A stretch of DNA of 64,000 nt from assembly GCA_045638465.1 (NCBI GenBank), contig JAZUBK010000020.1:1-64000 (forward strand), given 5' to 3'. The stretch comes from CAKVLS01 sp045638465. GTDB lineage: Bacteria > Bacillota > Clostridia > Christensenellales > UBA1242. How positions within the stretch are numbered: the first letter of the stretch is position 1; each line of letters begins with the position of its first letter. Below the pieces are notes generated by a model. The model did not search any database and was not told the DNA's origin. It saw only the letters and a program-made list of their open reading frames with translations. Positions 42,781-51,029 of the stretch are shown piece by piece. The position numbers were made by a program, and so were the translations under genes.

Positions 42781-42989
42781 TGAAAGTTAACGAAATAAGA
42801 AGCATGACAAGCGAAGAACTAGTTGCAAAACTAGCTAGTCTAAAGACTGAACTATTTAATCTTCGTTTTCAACATGCTACAGGAAACCTAGCTAATCCAA
42901 TGTTGCTTAACACTTTGAAAAAAGATATCGCAAAAATCAAAACAGTTATGACTGAAAGAGAAATTGCAGAAAAGGTTAAGAAGGCATAA
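42780..42989 (+). CDS. rpmC: 50S ribosomal protein L29
   Basis: 69 aa. It holds the family pattern MKVNEIRSMTSEELVAKLASLKTELFNLRFQHATGNL and IAKIKTVMTER. It is a two-helix protein near the tunnel exit. The ATG overlaps the rplP stop (TAATG). Confidence 0.97.
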   Translation: MKVNEIRSMTSEELVAKLASLKTELFNLRFQHATGNLANPMLLNTLKKDIAKIKTVMTEREIAEKVKKA

Positions 42990-43000
42990 GGGAGGATAAT

Positions 43001-43267
43001 ATGGAAAACAATACAGAAAGAAACAATCGTAGAACAAAAATCGGTGTTGTAGTTAGTGACAAAATGGACAAAAAATGTGTCGTAGCTGTTACTTCTAACG
43101 AAAAACATCCTCTTTATAAAAAAGTCGTAAAACATACAAAGAAATTCGTTGCTCATGATGAAAATAATGAGTGCAGAGTTGGTGATACAGTAGAAATTAT
43201 GGAAACTAGACCAATTTCTAAAACTTGTCACTTCAGACTTCTTCGTATCGTTGAGAGAGTTAAATAG
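43001..43267 (+). CDS. rpsQ: 30S ribosomal protein S17
   Basis: 88 aa, normal. After a short polar N-terminus (ENNTERNNRR) it holds GVVVSDKMDKKCVVAVTSNEKHPLYKKVV and GDTVEIMETRPISKTCHFRL. It is a primary 16S binder. GGGAGGA stands upstream. The stop is TAG. Confidence 0.97.
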   Translation: MENNTERNNRRTKIGVVVSDKMDKKCVVAVTSNEKHPLYKKVVKHTKKFVAHDENNECRVGDTVEIMETRPISKTCHFRLLRIVERVK

Positions 43268-43285
43268 GAAAGGAGCAAAATTATT

Positions 43286-43654
43286 ATGGTACAACCTCAA
43301 ACAAGACTTAAAGTCGCTGACAACACAGGTGCTAAACAAATTATGTGTATCCGTGTTCTTGGTGGTTCATTCAGAAGAAGCGGTAATATCGGTGATGTAA
43401 TTATTGCTTCTGTTAAAAAAGCAACTCCAGGCGGAGTTGTTAAAAAAGGTGACGTTGTAAAAGCTGTTATCGTAAGAACATCTAAAGGTGTTAGAAGAAC
43501 TGATGGTTCTCATATCAAATTTGATGACAATGCAGCTGTTATCATCGATAACCAAAAACAACCTAAAGGAACTCGTATCTTTGGACCTGTTGCAAGAGAA
43601 TTGAGAGACGGTGGATATATGAAGATCGTATCTCTTGCTCCAGAGGTTTTATAA
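43286..43654 (+). CDS. rplN: 50S ribosomal protein L14
   Basis: 122 aa, normal. It opens MVQPQTRLKVADNTGAKQIMCIRVLGG and ends GPVARELRDGGYMKIVSLAPEVL. It is located at the subunit interface, where the silencing factor RsfS binds in other bacteria. AAAGGAGC stands upstream. Confidence 0.98.
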   Translation: MVQPQTRLKVADNTGAKQIMCIRVLGGSFRRSGNIGDVIIASVKKATPGGVVKKGDVVKAVIVRTSKGVRRTDGSHIKFDDNAAVIIDNQKQPKGTRIFGPVARELRDGGYMKIVSLAPEVL

Positions 43655-43664
43655 GGAGTATATT

Positions 43665-44090
43665 ATGGCTAATATGAACATTAAAAAAGGCGATACAGTT
43701 GTAGTTATCGCAGGTAAAGATAGCGGCAAAGTTGCCGAAGTACTAGCTTGTTATCCAAAAGATAATAGAGTTACTGTAAAAGGCGTAAACGTTGTAACAA
43801 AACACAACAAGCCAAGAAGCGCACAAGACAAGGGCGGAATTGTTAAAGTTGAAGGCAAAATTGATGCTTCAAACGTTCAACTAGTTTGTCCTGTATGTGG
43901 CAAAGCAACAAGAGTTGCTCATAAAGAAGTAGATGGCAAAAACGTTAGAGTATGCAAAAAATGTGCTGCTACTATCGATGGAGCTAAAAAAGCTACAAAA
44001 GCTGCTGCTAAAACTGAAGAAAAAGCTGCTCCAAAAGCTAAATCAACTACTACAAAATCTACTACAAAAACTACTAAGGAGGCTAAGTAG
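43665..44090 (+). CDS. rplX: 50S ribosomal protein L24 with zinc ribbon and basic tail
   Basis: 141 aa; the core is the usual ~100. It has an N-terminal KOW domain (KKGDTVVVIAGKDSGKVAEVLA) and a CPVCGK...CKKC zinc ribbon, as found in some L24 proteins. The last ~35 residues are an unusual K/A/T/E-rich tail. An in-frame ATG at 43635 lies inside rplN and was rejected: AAGGAG stands before 43665, and MANMNIKKGD matches the family. The stop is TAG. Confidence 0.96.
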   Translation: MANMNIKKGDTVVVIAGKDSGKVAEVLACYPKDNRVTVKGVNVVTKHNKPRSAQDKGGIVKVEGKIDASNVQLVCPVCGKATRVAHKEVDGKNVRVCKKCAATIDGAKKATKAAAKTEEKAAPKAKSTTTKSTTKTTKEAK

Positions 44091-44095
44091 AATAT

Positions 44096-44638
44096 ATGAA
44101 TAGACTACAAGAACATTACATTAAAAATGTTGTGCCTGCTTGTGTTAAAGAGTATGGTTATAAAAACGTAATGGAAGTTCCAAAGATTGATAAAATTATT
44201 ATCAACCTAGGTCTTGGTGCTGACAAAGATAATTCAAAGAGCTTCAATGCAGCTCTAGAAGAAATCGCACAAATCACTGGTCAAAAACCAGTAGCTACAA
44301 CTGCTAAAAAGTCTATCGCTAACTTCAAAGTTAGACAAGGACAAAAAGTTGGTGCAAAAGTTACACTTAGAGGCGAAAGAATGTATGAGTTTTTAGATAA
44401 ACTTATCTCAATCGCATTCCCAAGAGTTAGAGATTTCAAGGGTATATCTCCAAAAGCATTTGATGGTAGAGGTAACTACGCTCTAGGTATCAAAGAACAA
44501 CTTATATTCCCAGAAATTTCATATGAAAAAGTCGACAAAATTAGAGGTTTTGATGTTGTTATCGTTACAACCGCTAATACAGATAAAGAGGCATTTACTC
44601 TTCTAAAAGAAATGGGTATGCCTTTTGCAACTAGATAA
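44096..44638 (+). CDS. rplE: 50S ribosomal protein L5
   Basis: 180 aa, normal. It holds MEVPKIDKIIINLGLG, ITGQKPVATTAKKSIANFKVRQGQKVGAKVTLRG and the ending TTANTDKEAFTLLKEMGMPF. It binds 5S rRNA and contacts P-site tRNA and S13. AAGGAGG lies at the end of rplX. Confidence 0.98.
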   Translation: MNRLQEHYIKNVVPACVKEYGYKNVMEVPKIDKIIINLGLGADKDNSKSFNAALEEIAQITGQKPVATTAKKSIANFKVRQGQKVGAKVTLRGERMYEFLDKLISIAFPRVRDFKGISPKAFDGRGNYALGIKEQLIFPEISYEKVDKIRGFDVVIVTTANTDKEAFTLLKEMGMPFATR

Positions 44639-44658
44639 GGCAAAGGGGTTTAAATATT

Positions 44659-44844
44659 ATGGCAAGAAAAGCAATGATTGAAAAACAACAAAGAAAGCAA
44701 AAATTCACAACTCGTGAATATACAAGATGCTCTATTTGTGGCCGCCCACACGCAGTACTAAGAAAATATGGTATCTGCAGAGTATGTTTTAGAAACCTAG
44801 CATACAAAGGCGAAATCCCTGGTGTTAAAAAGGCTAGTTGGTAG
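44659..44844 (+). CDS. rpsZ: 30S ribosomal protein S14, type Z (zinc)
   Basis: 61 aa, the short zinc form. Cys24, Cys27, Cys40 and Cys43 are in place within RCSICGRPHAVLRKYGICRVCF. Its position between rplE and rpsH is standard for Gram-positive bacteria. AAAGGGG stands upstream. The stop is TAG. No zinc-free S14 paralogue is seen in the window. Confidence 0.98.
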   Translation: MARKAMIEKQQRKQKFTTREYTRCSICGRPHAVLRKYGICRVCFRNLAYKGEIPGVKKASW

Positions 44845-44855
44845 GAGGAGAAATT

Positions 44856-45254
44856 ATGATAGTTACAGATCCAATCGCAGATATGCTTACTCGTATTCGT
44901 AATGCTTTGACAGCAAAACATACAGAAGTTCTTATCCCTGCATCAAAAACAAAAAACACTATTGCTCAAATCCTAGTAAGCGAAGGTTACATCACTTCTG
45001 CTGAATTAGTGGATTCAGCTAGTTTTAAATCAATCAAAATCATTCTAAAATATGGTCCTAATGGCGAAAAAGTTATCCAAGGTTTGAAGAGAATTTCTAA
45101 ACCTGGTCTTAGAGTATATGCAGAAGCTAAAGATATCCCAATGGTTCTTAACGGACTTGGTATCGCAATCGTTTCTACAAACAAAGGCATTATGACTGAT
45201 AAGCAAGCTCGTGAACAAAATGTTGGTGGCGAAGTTCTTGCTTATATCTGGTAG
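44856..45254 (+). CDS. rpsH: 30S ribosomal protein S8
   Basis: 132 aa, normal. It opens MIVTDPIADMLTRIRNA and ends TDKQAREQNVGGEVLAYIW. It organises the 16S central domain and regulates the spc operon in E. coli. An ATG at 44838 overlapping rpsZ was rejected, since AGGAGGAG stands just before 44856. The stop is TAG. Confidence 0.98.
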   Translation: MIVTDPIADMLTRIRNALTAKHTEVLIPASKTKNTIAQILVSEGYITSAELVDSASFKSIKIILKYGPNGEKVIQGLKRISKPGLRVYAEAKDIPMVLNGLGIAIVSTNKGIMTDKQAREQNVGGEVLAYIW

Positions 45255-45265
45255 GAGGTATTGTT

Positions 45266-45805
45266 ATGTCAAGAATAGGTAGATTACCAATTGATATTCC
45301 AGCAGATGTTACTGTTACTCTAAATGAACAAACTGTTACTGTTGCTGGTAAATTAGGTACTTTAACACAAGATGTTGACAAAACAATCTCTGTTAAAGTT
45401 GAAGGAAACCAAGTTGTTTTAACAAGAGCTAATGAAACTGGCGACGTTAAAGCAAAACATGGTCTATACAGACAACTTATCGCAAACATGGTTAAAGGTG
45501 TTAGCGAAGGCTTTAGCAAAACTTTGAATATCAACGGTGTTGGTTACAAAGCAACTTTGCAAGGCACAAAAGTAGTTTTGAATATCGGTTTTAGCCACCC
45601 AATCGACGTTGTTCCAACAGAAGGTATCAAACTTGCTGTAAACGGTAACGATATTACTGTTTCTGGTATTGATAAAGCTAAAGTTGGTCAATTCGCTGCT
45701 AAAATCAGAGATTTGAAACCAGTTGAACCATACCATGCTTATGGTATTAAATACGCTGACGAAGTTGTTATCCGCAAAGAGGGTAAGACTTCAGGTAAGA
45801 AGTAA
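45266..45805 (+). CDS. rplF: 50S ribosomal protein L6
   Basis: 179 aa, normal. It opens MSRIGRLPIDIPADVTVTL and ends ADEVVIRKEGKTSGKK, with VGQFAAKIRDLKPVEPYHAYGIKY before it. It supports the factor-binding region of the 50S. AGGAGGT stands upstream. Confidence 0.98.
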   Translation: MSRIGRLPIDIPADVTVTLNEQTVTVAGKLGTLTQDVDKTISVKVEGNQVVLTRANETGDVKAKHGLYRQLIANMVKGVSEGFSKTLNINGVGYKATLQGTKVVLNIGFSHPIDVVPTEGIKLAVNGNDITVSGIDKAKVGQFAAKIRDLKPVEPYHAYGIKYADEVVIRKEGKTSGKK

Positions 45806-45820
45806 AGGAGCGCTTAGAAA

Positions 45821-46189
45821 ATGGTAAGTAAAGAAAATAAAAATGCACAAAGAAAGCATAGACATCTAAGAGTTAGAAAGAAAATTTCTGGAACTAAAGA
45901 ATGTCCAAGACTAAGTGTTTATCGTAGCACTAGCCACATTTATGCTCAAATCATTGATGACGTTGCAGGAAATACACTTGTTAGCGCTTCAACTATGGAA
46001 AAGTCGATCGCAACTGCACTTAAAGGTAAGTCTAAATCAGAACAAGCATACCTTGTAGGTGAAGAAGTTGCTAAAAGAGCTACTAAGAAAGGCATTAAAA
46101 CTGTTGTTTTTGACCGTGCTGGATATCTTTATATCGGTAGAGTTAAAAGCCTTGCAGAAGGTGCTAGAAGCGCTGGATTAGAGTTTTAA
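45821..46189 (+). CDS. rplR: 50S ribosomal protein L18
   Basis: 122 aa, normal. It holds RHLRVRKKISGTKECPRLSVYRSTSHIYAQIIDD and FDRAGYLYIGRVKSLAEGARSAGLEF. It binds 5S rRNA with L5. AAAGGAGCG stands upstream. Confidence 0.98.
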   Translation: MVSKENKNAQRKHRHLRVRKKISGTKECPRLSVYRSTSHIYAQIIDDVAGNTLVSASTMEKSIATALKGKSKSEQAYLVGEEVAKRATKKGIKTVVFDRAGYLYIGRVKSLAEGARSAGLEF

Positions 46190-46200
46190 TGGAGGACACT

Positions 46201-46731
46201 ATGGCAAAACAAGAAGTTAAAAAAGAAAACGCAAAAAGACCTGTTACTCGTAGAGAAGACAGCGAGTTTGACAAAAAGCTTGTTGAAATCAGAAGAGTAG
46301 CTAAGGTTGTTAAGGGTGGTAGAACTATGAGATTTAGCGCCCTAGTAGTTGTAGGAAACAGAAAAGGTCTTGTTGGTATCGGTACTGGCAAATCTGCTGA
46401 AGTTCCTGAAGCTATCGAAAAAGCAACAGCTGCTGCTAAGAAAAACCTAATCACAGTTCCTATCGTTGGAACAACTATTCCTCATAGTGTTACTGGTAAA
46501 TACGGTTCTTCAAGTGTTCTTATGTTACCTGCTAAAGAAGGTACTGGTGTTATCGCTGGTGGTAGCGCACGTGCTGTTATCGAACTTGCTGGTATCAAAG
46601 ATATCACTACAAAAAGACATGGTTCTAACAACAAGATCAACGGTGTAAAAGCTACACTAGAAGGTCTAAAAGCACTAAGAACTAGAGAGCAAATTGCTGC
46701 ACTTCGTGGCAAAGCTCCAGAAGAAATATAA
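46201..46731 (+). CDS. rpsE: 30S ribosomal protein S5
   Basis: 176 aa. It holds RRVAKVVKGGRTMRFSALVVVGN, GKSAEVPEAIEKA and the ATLEGLKALRTREQIAALRG ending. S5 affects decoding accuracy. An ATG at 46189 overlaps the rplR stop, but the ribosome site GGAGG (46191-46195) would then lie inside the gene, so 46201 is the better start. Confidence 0.97.
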   Translation: MAKQEVKKENAKRPVTRREDSEFDKKLVEIRRVAKVVKGGRTMRFSALVVVGNRKGLVGIGTGKSAEVPEAIEKATAAAKKNLITVPIVGTTIPHSVTGKYGSSSVLMLPAKEGTGVIAGGSARAVIELAGIKDITTKRHGSNNKINGVKATLEGLKALRTREQIAALRGKAPEEI

Positions 46732-46750
46732 AAAGGTAGGATTTTTGGAA

Positions 46751-46966
46751 ATGGAAAAAACAACTAATAAATCAAAAAAATCCGCAGGACAACTAAAAGT
46801 TACTTATGTTAAAAGCGTAATTGGAAGAGAAAAAAGACAAGTTAAAGTTCTAGAAGGTCTTGGCCTTAGAAAACTTAACACTACAAAAGTTTTCCCTGAT
46901 AATGAGAGCATCAGAGGTAGCTTGTTCCTTGTTAAACACTTAGTTAAAGTAGAAGAAGTTAAGTAA
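46751..46966 (+). CDS. rpmD: 50S ribosomal protein L30
   Basis: 71 aa; the core LKVTYVKSVIGREKRQVKVLEGLGLRKLNTTKVFPDNESIRG is normal. About 12 polar residues precede it (MEKTTNKSKKSA). AGGTAGGAT stands 8 nt before the ATG. A longer frame from 46694 lies inside rpsE and was rejected. Confidence 0.95.
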   Translation: MEKTTNKSKKSAGQLKVTYVKSVIGREKRQVKVLEGLGLRKLNTTKVFPDNESIRGSLFLVKHLVKVEEVK

Positions 46967-46977
46967 AGGAGTAAACT

Positions 46978-47421
46978 ATGAATATTCAAACTCTATCTCC
47001 TGCTCCAAACTCTCGCAAGACTCAAAAGAGACTTGGCAGAGGTATTGGTAGCGGTATTGGTAAGACTAGTGGCAAAGGTCACAAAGGTCAAAATGCTCGT
47101 AGTGGTGGCGGTGTAAGACCAGGATTTGAGGGTGGACAAATACCTCTAATCAGAAGACTTCCAAAAAGAGGTTTCACTAACCAATTTAAGAAAGTTTATG
47201 CTATCGTTAACGTATCAGATCTTAACAGATTTGAAGACGGAGCTGTTGTAGATGCAGCTGCACTACTAGAAACAAATCTTATCGGCAAAGTAGAAGCTTA
47301 TGGTGTTAAAGTTCTAGGTAATGGCGAACTTACTAAAAAGCTTACTGTAAAAGCTGATAAATTTACTGCACAAGCAAAAGAAAAGATTGAGAAAGCTGGT
47401 GGAATCGCCGAGGAGGTATAA
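46978..47421 (+). CDS. rplO: 50S ribosomal protein L15
   Basis: 147 aa, normal. It holds the Gly-rich RNA-binding arm (GRGIGSGIGKTSGKGHKGQNARSGGGVRPGFEGGQIPLIRRLPKRGF) and the C-terminal EKIEKAGG. AAAGGAG stands upstream. Its stop overlaps the secY start. Confidence 0.98.
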   Translation: MNIQTLSPAPNSRKTQKRLGRGIGSGIGKTSGKGHKGQNARSGGGVRPGFEGGQIPLIRRLPKRGFTNQFKKVYAIVNVSDLNRFEDGAVVDAAALLETNLIGKVEAYGVKVLGNGELTKKLTVKADKFTAQAKEKIEKAGGIAEEV

Positions 47422-48695
47422 TGTTTAAAACCATTAAAGAGGCATTCAAAATAAAAGAAGTAAGAAGAAAGTTATTGATAACTTTTGCCCTTCTATTGGT
47501 ATACCGTATTGGTTGCTGGTTGCCTATTCCTGGTATAAACGTTGCAGCTTTTGAAACTGCTACAAAAGCAAATGAGTTTTTGGGTATAATATCTGCTGTT
47601 AGTGGTAACGCACTATCTAACGGTGCTATTTTGGCCCTAGGCGTTGCTCCTTATATCAACGCATCTATTGCTATTCAGCTTTTGGGTGGTGCTATTCCTG
47701 CTCTAGAAAGACTTGCTCAACAAGGTGAAGAGGGCAGAAAGAAAATTAACTTTTATACAAGAATAGTAGCATTGGTTTTGGCTGTTGCTCAAGCTATTGG
47801 TTTTTCAGTAAGTATGACTGGTGGATATGACGCTTCTATCTTTGGTGGCGCATGGTTCACTCAAGCTATGGTTATCATTATTATGGTAGCTGGTGCTATG
47901 TTTACTGTATGGCTAGGCGAAAGAATTACTGAAATCGGAGTAGGAAATGGTCTTTCACTTCTTATCTTTGTTGGTATTCTTGCAACTGCTGGTCAAGCTA
48001 TTGCAGATGCAATCGCAGGACTATTTACTAATATTGATGGCATTTGGAATTTGCTTTTGTTCCTACTTGCTGTTATTGTAATTTTTGGACTTATCGCTTG
48101 GGTTGACCTTGCAGAAAGAAAAGTTACAGTACAATATGCAAAACAAATTAAAGGTAGAAAGATGTATGGCGGTCAAGCTAACTCTTTCCCTATCAAACTA
48201 AATGCGCAAGGTGTTATGCCTATAATCCTTGCTATGACAATTTTGTCATTCCCACAACTTATTATGTCTATATTCTGGCCTACAACTCCATATCCTGAAT
48301 TTTTGGCTATGGGTGGCTGGTTATATACAGTACTATCTGCACTTTTAATTTTGTTCTTCTCATACTTTATGGCTCAATTAACATTTAAGCCAGATGAGAT
48401 TGCTAGAACAATGCAACAAAATGGCGGATTTATCAATGGTATCAGACCAGGTAAACAAACTGCTGACCATTTGAAGAAAATTTCTGATAGACTAACATTC
48501 TTTGGAGCTATCTTCCTAGCACTAGTTGCTATGATCCCAACACTTCTATTTACATTTATTAGTGGTGGTAACGGCTCTCTTGTTAATGCTTTTAGCTCTA
48601 CAGGACTTTTGATCGTTGTTTCTTGTGCTCTTGAGTTCGATAAACAACTAGAATCTCAACTTCTAATGAGAAGTTATAAAGGCTTTTTGAAATAA
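47421..48695 (+). CDS. secY: Preprotein translocase subunit SecY
   Basis: 424 aa, normal, with ten membrane helices. It holds RIGCWLPIPGIN, the plug-region SGNALSNGAILALGVAPYINASI, QQGEEGRKKIN and the cytosolic loop INGIRPGKQTADHLKKISDRLTFFGA. It forms the Sec channel with SecE (13.8 kb). It should export the lipoprotein and surface proteins in this window. It overlaps rplO (TAATG), and GAGGAGG lies inside rplO. Confidence 0.98.
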   Translation: MFKTIKEAFKIKEVRRKLLITFALLLVYRIGCWLPIPGINVAAFETATKANEFLGIISAVSGNALSNGAILALGVAPYINASIAIQLLGGAIPALERLAQQGEEGRKKINFYTRIVALVLAVAQAIGFSVSMTGGYDASIFGGAWFTQAMVIIIMVAGAMFTVWLGERITEIGVGNGLSLLIFVGILATAGQAIADAIAGLFTNIDGIWNLLLFLLAVIVIFGLIAWVDLAERKVTVQYAKQIKGRKMYGGQANSFPIKLNAQGVMPIILAMTILSFPQLIMSIFWPTTPYPEFLAMGGWLYTVLSALLILFFSYFMAQLTFKPDEIARTMQQNGGFINGIRPGKQTADHLKKISDRLTFFGAIFLALVAMIPTLLFTFISGGNGSLVNAFSSTGLLIVVSCALEFDKQLESQLLMRSYKGFLK

Positions 48696-48713
48696 AGCTA
48701 AAAGGGATTTTTT

Positions 48714-49337
48714 ATGAAAATTATTCTATTAGGACCTCCAGGAGGAGGCAAAGGTACACAAGCATCTTTAATGAAAGAAAGATACAATGTGCCTCATATC
48801 TCAACAGGAGATATCTTTAGAACAAATATAAAAAACAAAACTGAACTAGGCAAACTTGCAGAAAGTTACATTTCTACAGGTGCCCTAGTTCCAGATTCTG
48901 TTACTATTGATTTAGTAAGAGATAGACTTACTTGGGAGGATTGCAAAAACGGATTTATCCTTGACGGTTTCCCAAGAAACGTTGCTCAAGCAGACGCATT
49001 GTCTACAATGACTGATCTTGATGCAGCACTACTTATTGACCAAAAATATGAAGTTATTATCCCAAGACTTGCAGGAAGAAGAGCTTGTAAAGATTGTGGA
49101 GAAACTCTACATATTGATTGGCTAAATGGCAAAGATGTTTGCCCAAAATGTGGTGGAGAAATCTACCAAAGAAGTGATGACAAAGAAGAAGTTATTATGG
49201 AAAGACTAAAAAATTATGAGGCTCAAACTGCTCCTTTAATCGCTTATTACAAAGATAAAAACCTACTAAAAGTAGTTAACGCTACTAACACAGTAGAAGA
49301 TACCTTTGAACTTGTAAAAAATATTTTAGAGGATTAA
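48714..49337 (+). CDS. adk: Adenylate kinase, zinc-lid type
   Basis: 207 aa. It has the P-loop GPPGGGKGTQ (7-16), STGDIFR, DGFPRN, and a lid with CKDCGE...CPKCGG, i.e. four Cys for structural zinc, as in many Gram-positive Adk. It interconverts ATP + AMP and 2 ADP. It lies 18 bp after secY, the standard secY-adk-map order. Confidence 0.98.
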   Translation: MKIILLGPPGGGKGTQASLMKERYNVPHISTGDIFRTNIKNKTELGKLAESYISTGALVPDSVTIDLVRDRLTWEDCKNGFILDGFPRNVAQADALSTMTDLDAALLIDQKYEVIIPRLAGRRACKDCGETLHIDWLNGKDVCPKCGGEIYQRSDDKEEVIMERLKNYEAQTAPLIAYYKDKNLLKVVNATNTVEDTFELVKNILED

Positions 49338-49350
49338 GGTAAAAAATAAT

Positions 49351-50094
49351 ATGATTAAGATAAAGTCTGCTGAAGAAATCGCTATTATGCGTAAAGCAGG
49401 TGCTATCACAAGAGACACTTTACTTTTGCTAGAAAAAAACATTAAACCAGGTGTTACAACAAAACAACTTGACGACCTTGCTTATAGCTTTATAGTTAGA
49501 AACAAGGCCGTTCCAAGCTTTTTGAATTATGGTGGCTTTCCTGCGACTATATGTGCATCTGTTAATGAAAAAGTTGTCCATGGCATACCAAATGATGAAC
49601 CTTTGAAAGAGGGTGACATCATAAGTATTGACGTTGGAGCTTGTTATAAAGGCTATCATGGAGATAGCGCTAGAACTTTTGCCGTAGGCAAGATATCTAG
49701 TGATAAGCAAAAGCTTATTGATGTTACCAAACAAAGCTTTTTTGAGGGCATCAAAGTCCTAAAAGACGGCGTAAGTTTGGGCGATGTGTCTGCTGCTATT
49801 CAAAGATATGTAGAAAAACACGGTTTTTCTGTTGTCAGAGATTTAGTTGGACATGGGGTTGGTAAAGAACTTCATGAAGATCCAGCAGTTCCAAATTATG
49901 GTTTTGCGGGATTTGGACCAAAGATTCATGCGGGTACTGTACTTGCGATAGAGCCTATGGTTAATATGGGCACTTATCATGTTAAATTCAGTGAAATAGA
50001 TGGTTGGACGGTTACTACAAAAGACGGTAAACCTTCAGCTCATTATGAAAATACCGTTCTTGTCACCGAAAATGGTGTAGAGATATTAACATAA
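49351..50094 (+). CDS. map: Methionine aminopeptidase, type I
   Basis: 247 aa, normal. It removes the N-terminal Met from new proteins. The metal ligands lie in recognisable blocks: DVGACYKGYHGDSARTF (two Asp), GHGVGKELHEDP (His), LAIEPMV (Glu) and YENTVLVTE (Glu). AAGGT precedes the ATG by 12 nt, which is a weak site. It lies between adk and the KOW gene. Confidence 0.98.
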   Translation: MIKIKSAEEIAIMRKAGAITRDTLLLLEKNIKPGVTTKQLDDLAYSFIVRNKAVPSFLNYGGFPATICASVNEKVVHGIPNDEPLKEGDIISIDVGACYKGYHGDSARTFAVGKISSDKQKLIDVTKQSFFEGIKVLKDGVSLGDVSAAIQRYVEKHGFSVVRDLVGHGVGKELHEDPAVPNYGFAGFGPKIHAGTVLAIEPMVNMGTYHVKFSEIDGWTVTTKDGKPSAHYENTVLVTENGVEILT

Positions 50095-50102
50095 GGTGAA
50101 AA

Positions 50103-50378
50103 ATGACTAATAATTTTGAAGTTGGAGATATAGTTGTATCGAAAGCCGGAAGAGATGAGGGCAGGGTTTATATAATCAGCGCACTTGTTGATAAAGATTT
50201 TGCTATGCTTGTCGATGGCAATTTCAAGAAACTAATTAATCCAAAGAAAAAGAGGGTTAAACACCTAAAAAATTCTGGTATTAAAGTGGAGTCTATTGCA
50301 GAAAAATTACTTTCTGACAAAAAGGTGTTTGATACCGAAGTTTATAGCGCAATCAAAAATTGCGAAATCAATAAATAA
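50103..50378 (+). CDS. KOW-domain RNA-binding protein (L14e-like)
   Basis: 91 aa. The N-terminal VGDIVVSKAGRDEGRVYIISALVDKDFAMLVDG is a KOW fold, followed by the basic NPKKKRVKHLKNSG. Small proteins of this type sit between map and infA in many Clostridia. They resemble eukaryotic/archaeal L14e and probably bind rRNA, with unknown role. AGGTGAAAA stands before the ATG. Confidence 0.88.
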   Translation: MTNNFEVGDIVVSKAGRDEGRVYIISALVDKDFAMLVDGNFKKLINPKKKRVKHLKNSGIKVESIAEKLLSDKKVFDTEVYSAIKNCEINK

Positions 50379-50402
50379 GCTAACGCTTAAAAAGGAGATT
50401 TT

Positions 50403-50627
50403 ATGCCAAAAGCCGATTGTTTAGAAACAGAAGGTGTGGTTACAGAAGTATTACCTAATGCAACATTCAAGGTACAACTTCCTAATGGTCATGTTATTAC
50501 ATGCTACATTTCTGGAAAACTAAGAATGAATTACATTAAAATACTAGAAGGAGACCAAGTCAAAGTTGAGATGAGCCCATACGATTTAACTAAGGGTCGT
50601 ATCACTTGGCGTGGCAAACAAAATTAA
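50403..50627 (+). CDS. infA: Translation initiation factor IF-1
   Basis: 74 aa, normal. An OB fold with LETEGVVTEVLPNATFKVQLPNGHVITCYISGKLRMNYIKILEGDQVKVEMSPYDLTKGRITWR. It occupies the 30S A site during initiation. AAAGGAGA stands upstream, and rpmJ follows 11 bp on. Confidence 0.98.
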   Translation: MPKADCLETEGVVTEVLPNATFKVQLPNGHVITCYISGKLRMNYIKILEGDQVKVEMSPYDLTKGRITWRGKQN

Positions 50628-50638
50628 GGAGAAAAATT

Positions 50639-50755
50639 ATGAAAGTTCGTCCATCAGTAAAACCTATTTGCGATAAATGCAAGGTTATTAAAAGAGAAGG
50701 CAAAGTTATGGTAATTTGCTCTAAGAGCAAAAAACATAAACAAACTCAAGGTTAA
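50639..50755 (+). CDS. rpmJ: 50S ribosomal protein L36, zinc form
   Basis: 38 aa: MKVRPSVKPICDKC, then REGKVMVICSKSKKHKQTQG. Zinc ligands are Cys11, Cys14, Cys27 and His33. The Cys-His spacing is five residues, as in E. coli, one more than in B. subtilis. AAGGAGA stands upstream. No terminator follows, so some transcripts may read through into rpsM. Confidence 0.96.
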   Translation: MKVRPSVKPICDKCKVIKREGKVMVICSKSKKHKQTQG

Positions 50756-50861
50756 TTATAATTTTGATTAGCCTTTTTTGGCTGTAAAAATATAGCTAAC
50801 CTTGACAGGTTTGTCTTTGTAAAAAAATCTATATTTTCCTAAAAAAATATCCATTTTTGTA

Positions 50862-50890
50862 TTGAAATATGGTTATTTTTGTGGTATAAT
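50862..50890 (+). promoter_or_regulatory. Promoter before rpsM
   Basis: TTGAAA (50862-50867), 17-nt spacer, TATAAT (50885-50890). It lies in a 274-bp gap that splits the spc-type and alpha-type parts of the block. Confidence 0.82.
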
Positions 50891-50913
50891 ATATTAGTTT
50901 TGAAAAAACTCGT

Positions 50914-50990
50914 GATAGAGGCGGCTGGATACTATCGTATCTCTCTATCCGTTTACATACAGATAGCTTATTTGTCATAACTTTGTTATG
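50914..50990 (+). promoter_or_regulatory. Structured leader of rpsM-rpsK-rpsD-rpoA-rplQ
   Basis: Hairpin 1: GATAGAG (50914-50920) with CTCTATC (50943-50949), a 7-nt one-sided internal loop GCGGCTG, then GATAC with GTATC around a TATC loop (50928-50941). Hairpin 2: CATAAC with GTTATG (50976-50990). The one-sided loop looks like a protein site. S4 regulates this operon in other bacteria, so S4 is a candidate ligand. Confidence 0.6.
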
Positions 50991-51029
50991 GCTTTTGTGC
51001 TGTCAAGATACTATAATTGGAGGATTATT

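Noticed and set aside
50803..50831. TTGACA before the rpsM leader
   Set aside because: No -10 box stands at a workable distance; TTGAAA-17-TATAAT at 50862 is the real promoter.
50988..51029. 14-residue extension of S13
   Set aside because: It lies in the structured leader; GGAGG and the family start support 51030.
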